DNA of 64,000 nucleotides from an uncultured Chloroflexota bacterium. Lineage in GTDB: Bacteria; Chloroflexota; UBA4733. Below, in pieces: positions 1 through 8,058 of the stretch; the first letter of the stretch is position 1, and every line of letters starts with the position of its first letter. A model generated the notes under the pieces. That model was not told the origin of the DNA and did no database searches. It was given only the letters and a program-made list of their open reading frames with translations. Where the stretch lies: the NCBI GenBank assembly GCA_937967325.1, contig CALBSQ010000325.1:4898-68897 (forward strand). The letters run 5' to 3'. The position numbers and the translations under genes are program-made.

Positions 1-1029
1 GACAAGGCGCGCGCCATGGAGGTGATGCCGCGCGGCGCGGCGGCCGTGGCGGCGCGGCTGCACGCGGAAGGCCGGCTCGACGGTATCATCGGCATCGGCG
101 GCTCGGCGGGCACCGCTATCGCCAGCAGCGCGATGCGCGCCTTGCCCGTCGGCGTACCCAAGCTGCTGGTCTCGACCGTGGCCGCGGGCGATACCCGGCC
201 CTACGTCGGTACCAAAGACGTGACCATGATGTACTCGGTAGTGGACATCGCCGGCATCAACAGTCTCTCCGCGCGTATCCTCACCAACGCTGCCGCGGCC
301 ATCGTGGGGATGGCCAATGCGGAGCCGCCCAGGGTGGCGCGGCGCCCCCTGCTAGCAGCCTCGATGTTCGGCAACACGACGGCCTGTGTGGACCGGGCGC
401 GGGGGAAGCTGGAGCAGGCCGGCTACGAGGTGCTCGTCTTCCACGCCACCGGCGCCGGCGGGCAGACCATGGAGAGCCTCATCGCCGACGGCTACATCGA
501 CGGCGTGCTGGACATCACCACCACGGAGTGGGCCGACCAGCTCTGCGGAGGCGTCTTCGCGGCTGGCCCAACCCGCCTGGACGCGGCCGGACATGCCGGC
601 GTGCCCCAGGTGATCGCCCCCGGTTGCCTGGACATGGTCAACTTCGGCGCGCCGGACACGGTACCGGCCAAGTACGCCGGCCGGAAGCTCTACCGCTGGA
701 ATCCCAACGTGACGCTGATGCGCACCACGCCGGAGGAGAACGCCGAGCTGGGCAAGATCATCGCCGAGAAGGCCAACGCGGCCAAGGGGCCGACGGCAAT
801 CCTGATCCCCTTGCGCGGCGTCAGCCAGCTCGACAGCGCCGGCGGCGACTTCTGGTGGCCGGAAGCGGACGCGGCGCTCTACTCCGCCATCAAGGCGAAT
901 GTCCTCACGGGCGTTCCGGTGATCGAGCTGGACCACAACATCAACGATCCCGAGTTCGCCGACCGCGCGGCCGGGCTGTTGCTGGAGCTGGTGCGGTCGC
1001 GGGCGACCGCGACGGGCGCCGGGGCGTAA
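1..1029 (+). CDS. Tm-1-like ATP-binding (UPF0261) protein, 5' end cut by window
   Basis: The reading frame is open from base 1 and ends with TAA at 1027-1029, so the N-terminus lies outside the window. The first Met at 16 is probably internal, because family members are about 400 residues and only about 342 are present. The Gly-rich stretch IIGIGGSAGTAIASSAM and the run ending in DTRPYVGTKDVTMMYSVVDI are typical of UPF0261, the family related to the N-terminal half of the tomato antiviral protein Tm-1. The bacterial function is unknown; an ATP-binding fold is known for the family. The other Tm-1 half, a TIM-barrel PEP-hydrolase-like protein, is encoded separately at 20905-21747. A strong hairpin follows the stop. 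The family call is firm and the role is open. Confidence 0.85.
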   Translation, partial: DKARAMEVMPRGAAAVAARLHAEGRLDGIIGIGGSAGTAIASSAMRALPVGVPKLLVSTVAAGDTRPYVGTKDVTMMYSVVDIAGINSLSARILTNAAAAIVGMANAEPPRVARRPLLAASMFGNTTACVDRARGKLEQAGYEVLVFHATGAGGQTMESLIADGYIDGVLDITTTEWADQLCGGVFAAGPTRLDAAGHAGVPQVIAPGCLDMVNFGAPDTVPAKYAGRKLYRWNPNVTLMRTTPEENAELGKIIAEKANAAKGPTAILIPLRGVSQLDSAGGDFWWPEADAALYSAIKANVLTGVPVIELDHNINDPEFADRAAGLLLELVRSRATATGAGA

Positions 1030-1040
1030 GCGGCGCAGCC

Positions 1041-1086
1041 GGTGAGGCCGGGCGCGTCCGTGGCCACGGACGCGCCCGACCTCACC
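1041..1086. terminator. Long GC hairpin between convergent genes
   Basis: A perfect 30-nt palindrome (1049-1078) is extended by a 7-bp outer stem (GGTGAGG with CCTCACC) across one C/A mismatch. It lies between the Tm-1-like gene (+) and the YciI-like gene (-), where a bidirectional terminator would sit. No T-run follows, so intrinsic termination is inferred from structure and position only. Confidence 0.55.
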
Positions 1087-1146
1087 GTGGGCAGGGAGCG
1101 TGGCGCCCGCTCCATCTCAGGTCAGCCCGGCCATTCTTGGCGCCAA

Positions 1147-1464
1147 CTACATGACGTTGAAGGTCTCAGCGACCTCGATACTGCCGCCTCCCTGCAGGAC
1201 TGGGCAGCCCTTCGCCATCTCGACCGCGGCGTCCATGCTGTCGGCCTTGATGATGCTGTAGCCGCTCACCGGGTTCGCGCCGCCACCTTTGGTCACCATG
1301 CCGCCGCTCGTGATGGTGCTGGCCTGACCGATCGGGTTGCCGCCGTCGACGACGGCGGCGCCCAGGTCGCCGTACCATTTCCCCCATGCGGCCATGACCT
1401 GGCCGCGCGCCTCTTCCGTCTGGGGCATGCTGCCACCGTGGTAGGCGAGAAGATAGCTGCTCAC
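1147..1464 (-). CDS. YciI-related (DGPF) domain protein
   Basis: This 105-residue protein starts at GTG (1464) behind an AAGGAG ribosome-binding site with a 7-nt spacer. It resembles the small YciI/DGPF family, which has a ferredoxin-like fold. Length and the pattern YLLAYHGG ... AAWGKWYGDLG ... GYSIIKADSMDAAVEMAKGCP fit that family. The biochemical role of the family is mostly unknown, although many members are genetically tied to ECF sigma factors. A second member at 17426-17785 is coupled to a sigma factor. This copy stands alone and has no TGTCGA-type promoter upstream that I can see. The family is likely and the function unknown. Confidence 0.75.
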   Translation of the reverse strand: MSSYLLAYHGGSMPQTEEARGQVMAAWGKWYGDLGAAVVDGGNPIGQASTITSGGMVTKGGGANPVSGYSIIKADSMDAAVEMAKGCPVLQGGGSIEVAETFNVM

Positions 1465-1555
1465 GGTATTTCTCCTTCTTATTCACGTATACACGTCAAC
1501 TACATCCAGGGGGCATCCGCCACCCTGGCGGGGGCCGGCGCCACGTCTTACATCC

Positions 1556-2020
1556 TCATCCTTTCTCGTTGGCTGCGCCCGCTTGGGCGCAGGCAGCAAT
1601 GTAGTGCGGGAGCATGCCGTCCCATCCGGCGCGGTTGGCGTCCCGCCAGCTCGGGCCACGCGCGCCGAGCCGTTCCCAACCGCGGTGTTCGATGTCAACT
1701 CGAGTCGTCGCGCTGCCGAGATCGGCAAACCTGACCTCAACCTCGGTGGCGTCGGCGCGATTTGTCATAATGTGCCAGAGGTAGGCGAGCCGATTGGGAG
1801 GATCCCACACGGTGATCTCGCCCCAATCGACCTCGACGCCGGCCGGCGTGCGCTCGAAGATGCGGCCGCCCGGCCGTGGCTCGAACACCACCGCTAGCCC
1901 CCGCTCGCCGGTCATGGTGTGGGAGACCGGCCACCAGCGCGACGTCTGCGCGGTCCAGACCGCGAAGGCGTGATCGACCGGGCAGTTGACCTCGAACGAC
2001 AGCCGCAACGGCTCAATCAT
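1556..2020 (-). CDS. SRPBCC (AHSA1-like) domain protein
   Basis: This 154-residue protein opens with a START/Bet v1-like strand (RLSFEVNCPVDHAFAVWT). It continues with FEPRPGGRIFER and DWGEITVWDPPNRLAYLWHI, all typical of the AHSA1/SRPBCC group that binds hydrophobic ligands. Its ATG at 2020 overlaps the TGA of the upstream ArsR gene (ATGA, 2017-2020), so the two are translationally coupled. ArsR plus SRPBCC is a very common bacterial pair in which the regulator represses its own operon. The ligand cannot be read from sequence. The end of the protein is rich in Ala, Gly and Asn, and no frame damage is visible. Confidence 0.85.
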   Translation of the reverse strand: MIEPLRLSFEVNCPVDHAFAVWTAQTSRWWPVSHTMTGERGLAVVFEPRPGGRIFERTPAGVEVDWGEITVWDPPNRLAYLWHIMTNRADATEVEVRFADLGSATTRVDIEHRGWERLGARGPSWRDANRAGWDGMLPHYIAACAQAGAANEKG

Positions 2021-2349
2021 GGCTCCCCCTCCGCTGGCTTGGTGTTCTCGGCCAGGAGCCGAAAGCGGGCGGCCGCCTCGCCCCACACCTCGGTGAGGTA
2101 GGCTTGCAGCGCCTCGACGCCAACATCGTCCAGCTCGTAGATGCGCCGTGTCCCGCGCGGCTCGTCGGTGACGAGCCCGGCATCCTTGAGCAGGCGCAGA
2201 TGCCGCGACACGGCGGGCCGGCTGATCGGCAAGGCGTCGGCGATCTCGCGGACGGACCGGCCGCCCGTGCCGAGCAGCTCCACGATGGTGCGGCGGTGGG
2301 AGTCGCCCAGGGCATCGAACGGGTCGCCGCGTTGTCGTGCTGCTCGCAT
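2017..2349 (-). CDS. ArsR-family winged-helix repressor
   Basis: This 110-residue protein has a compact winged helix. It starts with DPFDALGDSHRRTIVELL, continues with the recognition helix region ISRPAVSRHLRLLKDAGLV, and has a wing around PRGTRRIYELD. No Cys or His metal site is evident, so it belongs to the non-metal ArsR group that usually partners SRPBCC proteins. The start at 2349 lies 6 nt from a 22-nt imperfect palindrome, the expected operator. It is the first gene of a two-gene operon with the SRPBCC gene. Autorepression is inferred from the operator position. Confidence 0.9.
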   Translation of the reverse strand: MRAARQRGDPFDALGDSHRRTIVELLGTGGRSVREIADALPISRPAVSRHLRLLKDAGLVTDEPRGTRRIYELDDVGVEALQAYLTEVWGEAAARFRLLAENTKPAEGEP

Positions 2350-2355
2350 GTCCGA

Positions 2356-2377
2356 ATGGTAACATGAATGCTACCAT
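2356..2377. promoter_or_regulatory. Palindromic operator for the ArsR gene
   Basis: The arms ATGGTAACAT and ATGCTACCAT are separated by GA, and 9 of 10 positions are complementary. The palindrome ends 6 nt upstream of the ArsR start codon, a classic placement for an autorepressor site. Confidence 0.6.
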
Positions 2378-2399
2378 TGCGCAAGTGCTACGGACGGAT

Positions 2400-3101
2400 T
2401 CAGAGCTCCCCGCCGTGCTCTGCTAGCCACTGCTTGCGCGCGGCATGATCCGGCATCGCCCGCTCCAGGCGGCGCCAGAATTCGGGCTTGTGGTGCGGCT
2501 CGCACAGGTGGACCAGCTCGTGGACCACGACGTAGTCGATGATGCGGGGCGGCAGCGCCATGACGCGCCAGTGAAAGTGCAGCCGGCCGCTCCGACTGCA
2601 AGAACCCCAGCGGTAGCCGAGCTCCTTCACGACGATGGCGCGGAGGACCACACCGACACGGTCGGCGTAGACGGCGACGCGCCGCGCCAGCCAGGATTGA
2701 CCATGCTGGGTATGCCAACGCACAAAATGCTCCTGGCCACGACTACTTTCCTCACGCTGGAGCATGAAGCGGCCCTGGTGCAAGCGCAACGGCTGGGCCG
2801 GCCGTTCTCGCGGCGTGTCCACGAGCAGAAGCCGGTAGCTCCGCCCCAGGTAAGAGAAGCCCTCTCCGTTCACGAACTCTTTTGGCGTGCTCGGGCGGCG
2901 GAGCAGCTCGCGTTCCGCCAGCTTCGTGTACACCCAGAGCAGCTTCTTGCTGGCTGCCTCCTCGACGCGGTCCAGGCAGCAGTCGGCCGGGACCGAGACG
3001 GTCAGTGATCCATCGCGGTCAATGGTCAGGCTGACTGTTTTCCGGCGGGGGCTGCGGCGCAGCGCGAAGGTGAGGTCGCCGATGTTGAGCGCGTCGGTCA
3101 C
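2400..3101 (-). CDS. YgjP-like M48-type metallopeptidase (DUF45)
   Basis: This 233-residue protein has a C-terminal zinc-protease signature. HELVH is at residues 194-198, followed by PHHKPEFW, whose His 203/204 supplies the third ligand. The conserved YRWGSCS motif typical of YgjP/WLM-like peptidases is at about 163-169. The start at 3101 overlaps the stop of hsdR (ATGA, 3098-3101), so translation is coupled to hsdR. Members of this family are often found in type I restriction loci, where their role is not established; processing or turnover of the restriction complex is a guess. It has no signal peptide, so it should act in the cytoplasm. Confidence 0.88.
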   Translation of the reverse strand: MTDALNIGDLTFALRRSPRRKTVSLTIDRDGSLTVSVPADCCLDRVEEAASKKLLWVYTKLAERELLRRPSTPKEFVNGEGFSYLGRSYRLLLVDTPRERPAQPLRLHQGRFMLQREESSRGQEHFVRWHTQHGQSWLARRVAVYADRVGVVLRAIVVKELGYRWGSCSRSGRLHFHWRVMALPPRIIDYVVVHELVHLCEPHHKPEFWRRLERAMPDHAARKQWLAEHGGEL

Positions 3102-6100
3102 GGGACCAGCCTGGTGTGCAGCGCCTTGGCCAGGTCGACCAGCTCGTCCGCGATGGCTTGCTGACGCTGGAACGGCGCCAGATCGTGCTCGTCGAGAAAC
3201 TGCAAGACCCAGCCGCGCAACACGTTCTGGCCGTACGTGTTGCGCCAGAAGTCGACGAGGCGGATCTCCTGGCGGATGTGCTCGACCAGCTCCACGGTGA
3301 GTCTGGCAAGCTCGGCCAACCGCTCCGACGACAGCGGTCTGCGACCGACCGCGGCGTCGACCAGGATGCCGAGAAAGGGCGCCTGAGTCCGGGGATCCAG
3401 CCCGGTCTGGTCCGCTGGCCGCCCCTCGCGGACCTCCTGTGTAAAGTCACGCAGCGCCGCGACAAGCTCCTCCCAGTTTTGCTCGAACTGCTGCAGGATC
3501 GCTTCCAGCCGCTCGCTCAGCTTCCGGTAATAGATCGGGTCCTCGTGCAGGTGCGCGCTGATGTGATGCCTGGCGGCGAACTCCATCTCCGACGCCTTGG
3601 CCCGAGTGGAGGCGTGGGAGTCGACGGCACGGTTGAAGTCGGCAGCCATGATCGACACGGGCGGGATCTTCGGGTCGATCCCGCGCGCCAGGACGTACTC
3701 GTCGATGAGGCGGCGCACCTTCGGCTCCGCGCCGGCCAGGTTGAGCTGGGAGTCGCGGTAGAGATTGGCGGCGGCCTTATTGATGTAACCAAGCAGCTTG
3801 GCGTGGCGCAGGTAGGGCAACGCCTCCGGCCGCGGCAGCACCACGTCCAGGCTCTCCAGGAACTGCTTCAGCTTGACGACGAAATCGGCGCGGACCTTCA
3901 CGTCGCGGAGCAAATCCACGCAAGCGTCCACGGCGGCGATGTCGGGGATCCCGCGGATCTGGAAGACTGCCAGCGCACGCCGGTGGCGCAGCTCCAGGGT
4001 GGGCAGCTCGTCATCCAGGCGTAGCATCGCCCCTTGCAGGTCTGCCGCGCTGTACGCTGCCAGCGCTTCCTTGAGATGCCGGGCGACGCCGTAGTAATCC
4101 ACCACCAGGCCGTGCGACTTGTTGGCGTGCGGGCGGTTGACGCGGGCGATCGCTTGCAGCAGCTCGTGCCCTTGCATGAAGCGGTCCAGGTAGAGCGCCT
4201 GCTCGGCGGGCGCATCGAAGCCGGTGAGCAGCATGCTCTTCACGCAGAGGAAGGCGAGCGGATCGCCGGCGCCGCCATCCGGCGTCGAGAGCGGCTTCTT
4301 GAAGCGCTCGATCCGCGCCTCGGTTGTCCCCGGATCGCTCCACGTTCGCCAAGCCGGGTCGTCGTTGTGATTGCCGGAGATCACCGCCGCGAACTCCAGC
4401 CGGCGGATCGTCTCCAGGTGAGGATGCGCACGCACGAGGAAGCCAACCTCGCGACCGCGGCGTTGCAGCTCGTCGTCGCTGAGGGTCAAGAGTGCGGCGT
4501 CCATCGCCTCCAGTTGCCGTGTAATTTCGTCGCGGGACTCAACCAGCGCCCGCTGATAGCGTACGGCGGCCAGCCGGCTGACCGCGACGACCTGCGCCTT
4601 GAGGCCGTTGGGCAGCACCGTCTCGACGTAGTGCCGCAGCATGTCGCGCGCCTTGGCGGCGATGAGCCTGGGCGCCTCCAGCACGTCGCCTTCGGTGGCG
4701 TACTTGCGCTTGATGACCTCCAGCTCCTCCGGCGTCCGCTCCTGGAACATATCCTCGAAGAGATGGTCGAGGCTCCGCCCGTCGGCCACGACGCCCTCGG
4801 TCGTGCGGCCCTCGTAGAGGATGGGCACGGTAGCGCCGTCGTCTTCCGATTGCTGGATCGTGTAGCGGTCGATGAAGTCGCCGAAGATCTCCTGCGTGCG
4901 CTTGCGGTCGCCCATCAAAATGGGCGTGCCGGTGAAGCCAATGCGGGCGCAGTTGGGCAGTGCCTTCAGCAGGTTGGCGTGCATGGTGTTGGTGTGCGAG
5001 CGATGCGCCTCGTCCACCAGCACGAGGATCTCTTCCGATTCGTTGAGGACCGGGAAGGTGGATTCGGCATCGGCCAGCCGAAGGACATCCCCGCCGGAGC
5101 GATAGTCGCCTGCCGGCTCGGCGACGCGCTGAGCAGACGCCGTGGAAGCGGTTCGCGGCGACAGCTCGATCACCTCGGCGTCGTCGTCCGGCGCGTGATA
5201 CTTCTGGATCAGCGCGAAGACCAGCGCCGGACCATCTTCCCGCAGCCGCTCCTGGAGGTCCGCGGCGCTGCGCGCTCGATGCACCGTCTCGCCGGTCAGC
5301 AGTGCCGTGTCGCCGAGCTGCTTCTCCAGGTCGGTGCGATCAGTAATCACCACGATCTTGAAGCGGCGCAGCACCGGCAGCGTACGCAGCTTGCGCACCA
5401 GGAAGACCATGGTGAGGCTCTTGCCGGATCCCTGGGTGTGCCAGATGATGCCGCCGCGCTGATCGGTGAATCCGTGCTGGAGGCGGGTCTGCCCCTTTTG
5501 CAGCCGCCGAATGGCCTCGTGGACCGCCCGGAACTGCTGATAGCGGCCGACGATCTTCGTGTTCTTGCCCTCGGCGCGCGTGAAGAGCGTGAAGTTGCGC
5601 ACCAGATCCAGCAGGTGGTCTGGGCGGAGCATGCCGGCGACGAGGATCTGCTGGCTGCTCAACGTCTCGACGCCCAGCTCCGCCCAGACCCGCGTCAGCA
5701 GTACCGGACTGGTGTCCTTCCACTCCAGGTAGTGCTCGTAGGAGGCGCCGACGACGCCGACACGCGACTCGTAGAAGTAGGTCGACACCAGGAGCTGGTT
5801 GTAGTGGAAGAGCGGCTCCGCGCCCTCGTCGCCCTCGACCCACTCGCGCTGATTGCTGTAGCGCAGCAACTGGGTGATGCCCGCCTCCATCGGATCGGTG
5901 GCGGCGGGACTCTTGCACTCGATCACCACGAGCGGGATGCCGTTCACGAACAGGACCACGTCCGGCACGATGGTGCGCTGACCGGCGGGGCCATCGACGC
6001 GGAACTGGTCGATCACCAGGAAGTCACTGCGCTCGGTGTGCTGGAAATCGACAAAGCGGACGGGCTGCTCCTTGCCGCCGTGCCGGTCCGGGTCGCCTTC

Positions 6101-6415
6101 AACCTCGGTCCCTTGCAGGAGGAGGCCGGTGGCGACCTGATTGGCCTCCAGAAGCTGATAGGCGCCCAGCCGCTCCAGCGCTCCCACCGCTTGATGGACG
6201 CGGCTGTCGTCGAGCCAGGGCAGGCCGTCCGCGTCGACATTGATGCGCCGGATCGCCGCGCGCAGCCGCTCAAACAGGAGCACCTCGCGAAAGCTGCGCC
6301 GCTCGGTCAGCTCGGGAACATCGACGTCGCCTTCGATGCGCTGCCAGCCCATCGCCTCGAGCTGCTCGATGAGCGGCAGCTCGACCTTGGTGCGCTCGTC
6401 AGGGATGGGCGCCAC
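3098..6415 (-). CDS. hsdR: Type I restriction enzyme R subunit
   Basis: This 1105-residue protein is full length for HsdR, the translocating and cleaving subunit of a type I restriction-modification complex. In order it has an N-terminal endonuclease domain with the PD-(D/E)xK pattern (Asp152, then ECK at 166-168), a helicase Walker A GSGKS at 329-333, DEAH at 468-471 with the GFTGTP motif shortly after, and a long helical C-terminus. No stop or frameshift is visible. hsdS and a broken hsdM lie about 6.5 kb away on the same strand, so the usual operon is split. With HsdM inactive, this subunit has no working methyltransferase partner in the window. Confidence 0.97.
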   Translation of the reverse strand: MAPIPDERTKVELPLIEQLEAMGWQRIEGDVDVPELTERRSFREVLLFERLRAAIRRINVDADGLPWLDDSRVHQAVGALERLGAYQLLEANQVATGLLLQGTEVEGDPDRHGGKEQPVRFVDFQHTERSDFLVIDQFRVDGPAGQRTIVPDVVLFVNGIPLVVIECKSPAATDPMEAGITQLLRYSNQREWVEGDEGAEPLFHYNQLLVSTYFYESRVGVVGASYEHYLEWKDTSPVLLTRVWAELGVETLSSQQILVAGMLRPDHLLDLVRNFTLFTRAEGKNTKIVGRYQQFRAVHEAIRRLQKGQTRLQHGFTDQRGGIIWHTQGSGKSLTMVFLVRKLRTLPVLRRFKIVVITDRTDLEKQLGDTALLTGETVHRARSAADLQERLREDGPALVFALIQKYHAPDDDAEVIELSPRTASTASAQRVAEPAGDYRSGGDVLRLADAESTFPVLNESEEILVLVDEAHRSHTNTMHANLLKALPNCARIGFTGTPILMGDRKRTQEIFGDFIDRYTIQQSEDDGATVPILYEGRTTEGVVADGRSLDHLFEDMFQERTPEELEVIKRKYATEGDVLEAPRLIAAKARDMLRHYVETVLPNGLKAQVVAVSRLAAVRYQRALVESRDEITRQLEAMDAALLTLSDDELQRRGREVGFLVRAHPHLETIRRLEFAAVISGNHNDDPAWRTWSDPGTTEARIERFKKPLSTPDGGAGDPLAFLCVKSMLLTGFDAPAEQALYLDRFMQGHELLQAIARVNRPHANKSHGLVVDYYGVARHLKEALAAYSAADLQGAMLRLDDELPTLELRHRRALAVFQIRGIPDIAAVDACVDLLRDVKVRADFVVKLKQFLESLDVVLPRPEALPYLRHAKLLGYINKAAANLYRDSQLNLAGAEPKVRRLIDEYVLARGIDPKIPPVSIMAADFNRAVDSHASTRAKASEMEFAARHHISAHLHEDPIYYRKLSERLEAILQQFEQNWEELVAALRDFTQEVREGRPADQTGLDPRTQAPFLGILVDAAVGRRPLSSERLAELARLTVELVEHIRQEIRLVDFWRNTYGQNVLRGWVLQFLDEHDLAPFQRQQAIADELVDLAKALHTRLVP

Positions 6416-6611
6416 GTCAGATCCTCAGCTCGCGGTGGTCGAGCCAAGAGCACATCCGATCTTCGGCTGCGGCCGGATCGCCGCCTACCGGTGTCGGATA
6501 CACCTCGGCCGACCGATTGCCGACAATGACTATACAGAAGCCAACGTGAAGCCACAACCGAACCGCGCACTGATGGCATTGCAGTGCGCATTCCGGAATT
6601 TCCGTCGCGGC

Positions 6612-6682
6612 GGTGTAGGGGCTGGCCTTGTGCCCGCCCTGGTAACCCCACCCGGCCACGCTCCAGGTTGGGTACGGTGTTC
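6612..6682 (+). repeat. Dispersed repeat, solo copy
   Basis: About 70 bases, beginning GGTGTAGGGGCTGGCCTTGT, match the reverse complement of 23292-23363 with scattered substitutions. The copy lies between genes and has no paired inverted arm here, unlike the 23.2-kb element. Confidence 0.7.
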
Positions 6683-6706
6683 CCGAAGCCTTCCGTCGTG
6701 GTACAG

Positions 6707-6736
6707 TGTTGATGTCACATTGACACATCGACACAT
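6707..6736. promoter_or_regulatory. Probable antitoxin operator
   Basis: The sequence between the repeat copy and the antitoxin start contains TGATGTCA and then TGACACAT and CGACACAT, giving imperfect inverted and direct repeats of a TGTCA/TGACA half-site. RHH antitoxins usually repress their own operon by binding such short repeated sites, so this is the likely operator. The assignment is inferred from position and symmetry. Confidence 0.4.
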
Positions 6737-6747
6737 GGGGGAAAGCC

Positions 6748-7014
6748 ATGCGAGTACGGCTATCCGTGGATGTCGAGCCGGCGCTGAAGCGGCGACTGAA
6801 AGTGGCGGCCGCGCTACGGAACGTGACGGTGAAGGACCTCATCGAGCAGGCGCTTGAACGCGAGCTTGGCGATAGCGTCCCCGACCGCGCGGCACGTGAC
6901 CTGCGCTGGCTGGAGGGTGACGTGTCCCAGCTCGGCTTGCATGATCCATATCAATGGGAGGAAGAGGAGCTTGATGAGGGCGAGCCACTAACGCCGGAGT
7001 ATCCGCGTGCCTGA
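6748..7014 (+). CDS. RHH-type antitoxin of a PemK/MazF module
   Basis: This 88-residue protein begins with a ribbon-helix-helix-like segment. The strand MRVRLSVDVEPALKRRLKVA is followed by a helix-turn-helix through about residue 42 (VTVKDLIEQALERELG). The acidic tail (EEEELDEGE at about 71-79) fits an antitoxin arm that occupies the toxin's RNA-binding face. A GGGGGAA ribosome-binding site precedes the ATG. The 3' end overlaps the toxin GTG by 8 nt. Function is inferred from fold-like pattern, acidic tail and the adjacent PemK-like gene. Confidence 0.75.
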   Translation: MRVRLSVDVEPALKRRLKVAAALRNVTVKDLIEQALERELGDSVPDRAARDLRWLEGDVSQLGLHDPYQWEEEELDEGEPLTPEYPRA

Positions 7015-7408
7015 TCAACTGAGGATCGGTAGTCTCATCACCGCGCTGTTCCCAGAGCACCGTCCGGGTGGTCATGAGCAGGAGGGCTACCGACCGGCCG
7101 TAGTGGTGGGTCTCCCGCGGTTGGCTGGCGCGCCTCGCTTCGAGACGGCAATCGTCGCACCGCTTACCAGCGATCGCGGTCAGGCCTGGGCGGCCAATAG
7201 CCGGCGGCTCTACCCGCGCTTTCCGGCGGGCCTCGCCGGCCTCCGATCCCCCTCCATCTGCCTATTGGATCAGGTGCGAGCACTGTCCGTGGAGCGAGTG
7301 CACCGAGTCCGCGCGCAACTCAGCGATGTCGAGTACGCACCCATCCGCGAAGCACTGCAAATCGTTCTCGACGAGCGGGGACAAGTAGTCCATCCCCGAC
7401 CGCATTAG
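7007..7408 (+). CDS. PemK/MazF-family endoribonuclease toxin
   Basis: This 133-residue protein starts at GTG inside the end of the antitoxin gene. The opening (IGSLITALFPEH...GYRPAVVVGLP) is the usual PemK/MazF beta strand around the RP-hV motif. PLTSDRG and the later SICLLDQVRALSVERV also match the family core. Such toxins cut mRNA when the antitoxin is degraded. Length is slightly above the usual 110-120 residues because of the tail. It ends 4 nt into the convergent macrodomain gene. The identification is good; the cleavage specificity is unknown. Confidence 0.85.
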   Translation: MPDQLRIGSLITALFPEHRPGGHEQEGYRPAVVVGLPRLAGAPRFETAIVAPLTSDRGQAWAANSRRLYPRFPAGLAGLRSPSICLLDQVRALSVERVHRVRAQLSDVEYAPIREALQIVLDERGQVVHPRPH

Positions 7409-7920
7409 CCTGGCCCAGGGCGTGAGCTCGATGTGCTACGAGCTGTAGCCGGCGAGTCAGCGTGCTTACTGTCCACGCCGAAAAGGACGACTCGCGTGTC
7501 GGGAAGGCGAGCGAACGCCATCTCAACGCGCGGCCTCACCACGGACCACTGGAGCCCGCCGTTGCCGCAACCGAGCGCGGGAATCGCGATGGAGTGGATA
7601 GCTCGTTGCCGAACCGCCTCGATCAGCACGTGAAGCCCGGCTTCAATGTCTTCCAGGCGCGACCGATCCCTCCAATGCCGCTTCGTCGGGAAGTTCATGA
7701 TGTACTTTGGGTTGGCTGCGGACCCGGTCTCGACAACGAGCATTCGGCCCGGTTGCACGTCGCCCGCTCGGCATGCCTGCTCGTAGCGGCGAAAGTTCTC
7801 GGGGAACGCCAGTTTGAATTGCAGCGCGATGCCTTTGCCCATAACGCCGACGCAGTTGACCGCGTTGACCAGCGCCTCGGCGTCGGCTTTCAGAAGATCG
7901 CCTTGTCCACGCTCGATCAT
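7405..7920 (-). CDS. Macrodomain protein (DarG-like ADP-ribose hydrolase domain)
   Basis: This 171-residue protein is essentially a single macrodomain. NAVNCVGVMGKGIALQFK near residues 16-33 and the loop PALGCGNGGLQW near residues 109-120 are the ADP-ribose-binding signatures seen in DarG-type macrodomains, which remove ADP-ribose from DNA bases. The start at 7920 is chosen because GGAG lies 9 nt upstream; an in-frame ATG at 7971 is less well supported. DarG normally carries an extra C-terminal DarT-binding domain and sits beside DarT. Neither is present here, so this may be a solitary protective hydrolase or a truncated antitoxin. Confidence 0.85.
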   Translation of the reverse strand: MIERGQGDLLKADAEALVNAVNCVGVMGKGIALQFKLAFPENFRRYEQACRAGDVQPGRMLVVETGSAANPKYIMNFPTKRHWRDRSRLEDIEAGLHVLIEAVRQRAIHSIAIPALGCGNGGLQWSVVRPRVEMAFARLPDTRVVLFGVDSKHADSPATARSTSSSRPGPG

Positions 7921-8058
7921 ATGATGTCTCCAAGCAACCGGCCCGATGGGGGCACCGCCAGGCTTGACCACCTACGGTGTACGTTCTACCATTGCCGGGT
8001 GGCGGGCAGCAACTCCGCCAGGAATGCCCAGCGGGAGCGCGTGGGAGGAGGTCCAGCG

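Larger units (their letters stand above)
6416..6747. other. Intergenic region with repeat copy and TA promoter
   Basis: This 332-base gap separates hsdR (-) from the RHH/PemK pair (+). The first 190 bases show nothing convincing beyond what must be the hsdR promoter. Bases 6612-6682 are a copy of a dispersed repeat also found at 23.2-23.4 kb. The last 60 bases hold a short repeated TGT/ACA motif next to the antitoxin start. Confidence 0.6.

Noticed and set aside
352..936. Long minus-strand frame inside the Tm-1-like gene
   Set aside because: It is an antisense shadow in GC-rich DNA with no domain and no ribosome-binding site. The same applies to the long minus-strand frame over SBP1 and the plus-strand frame over hsdR.
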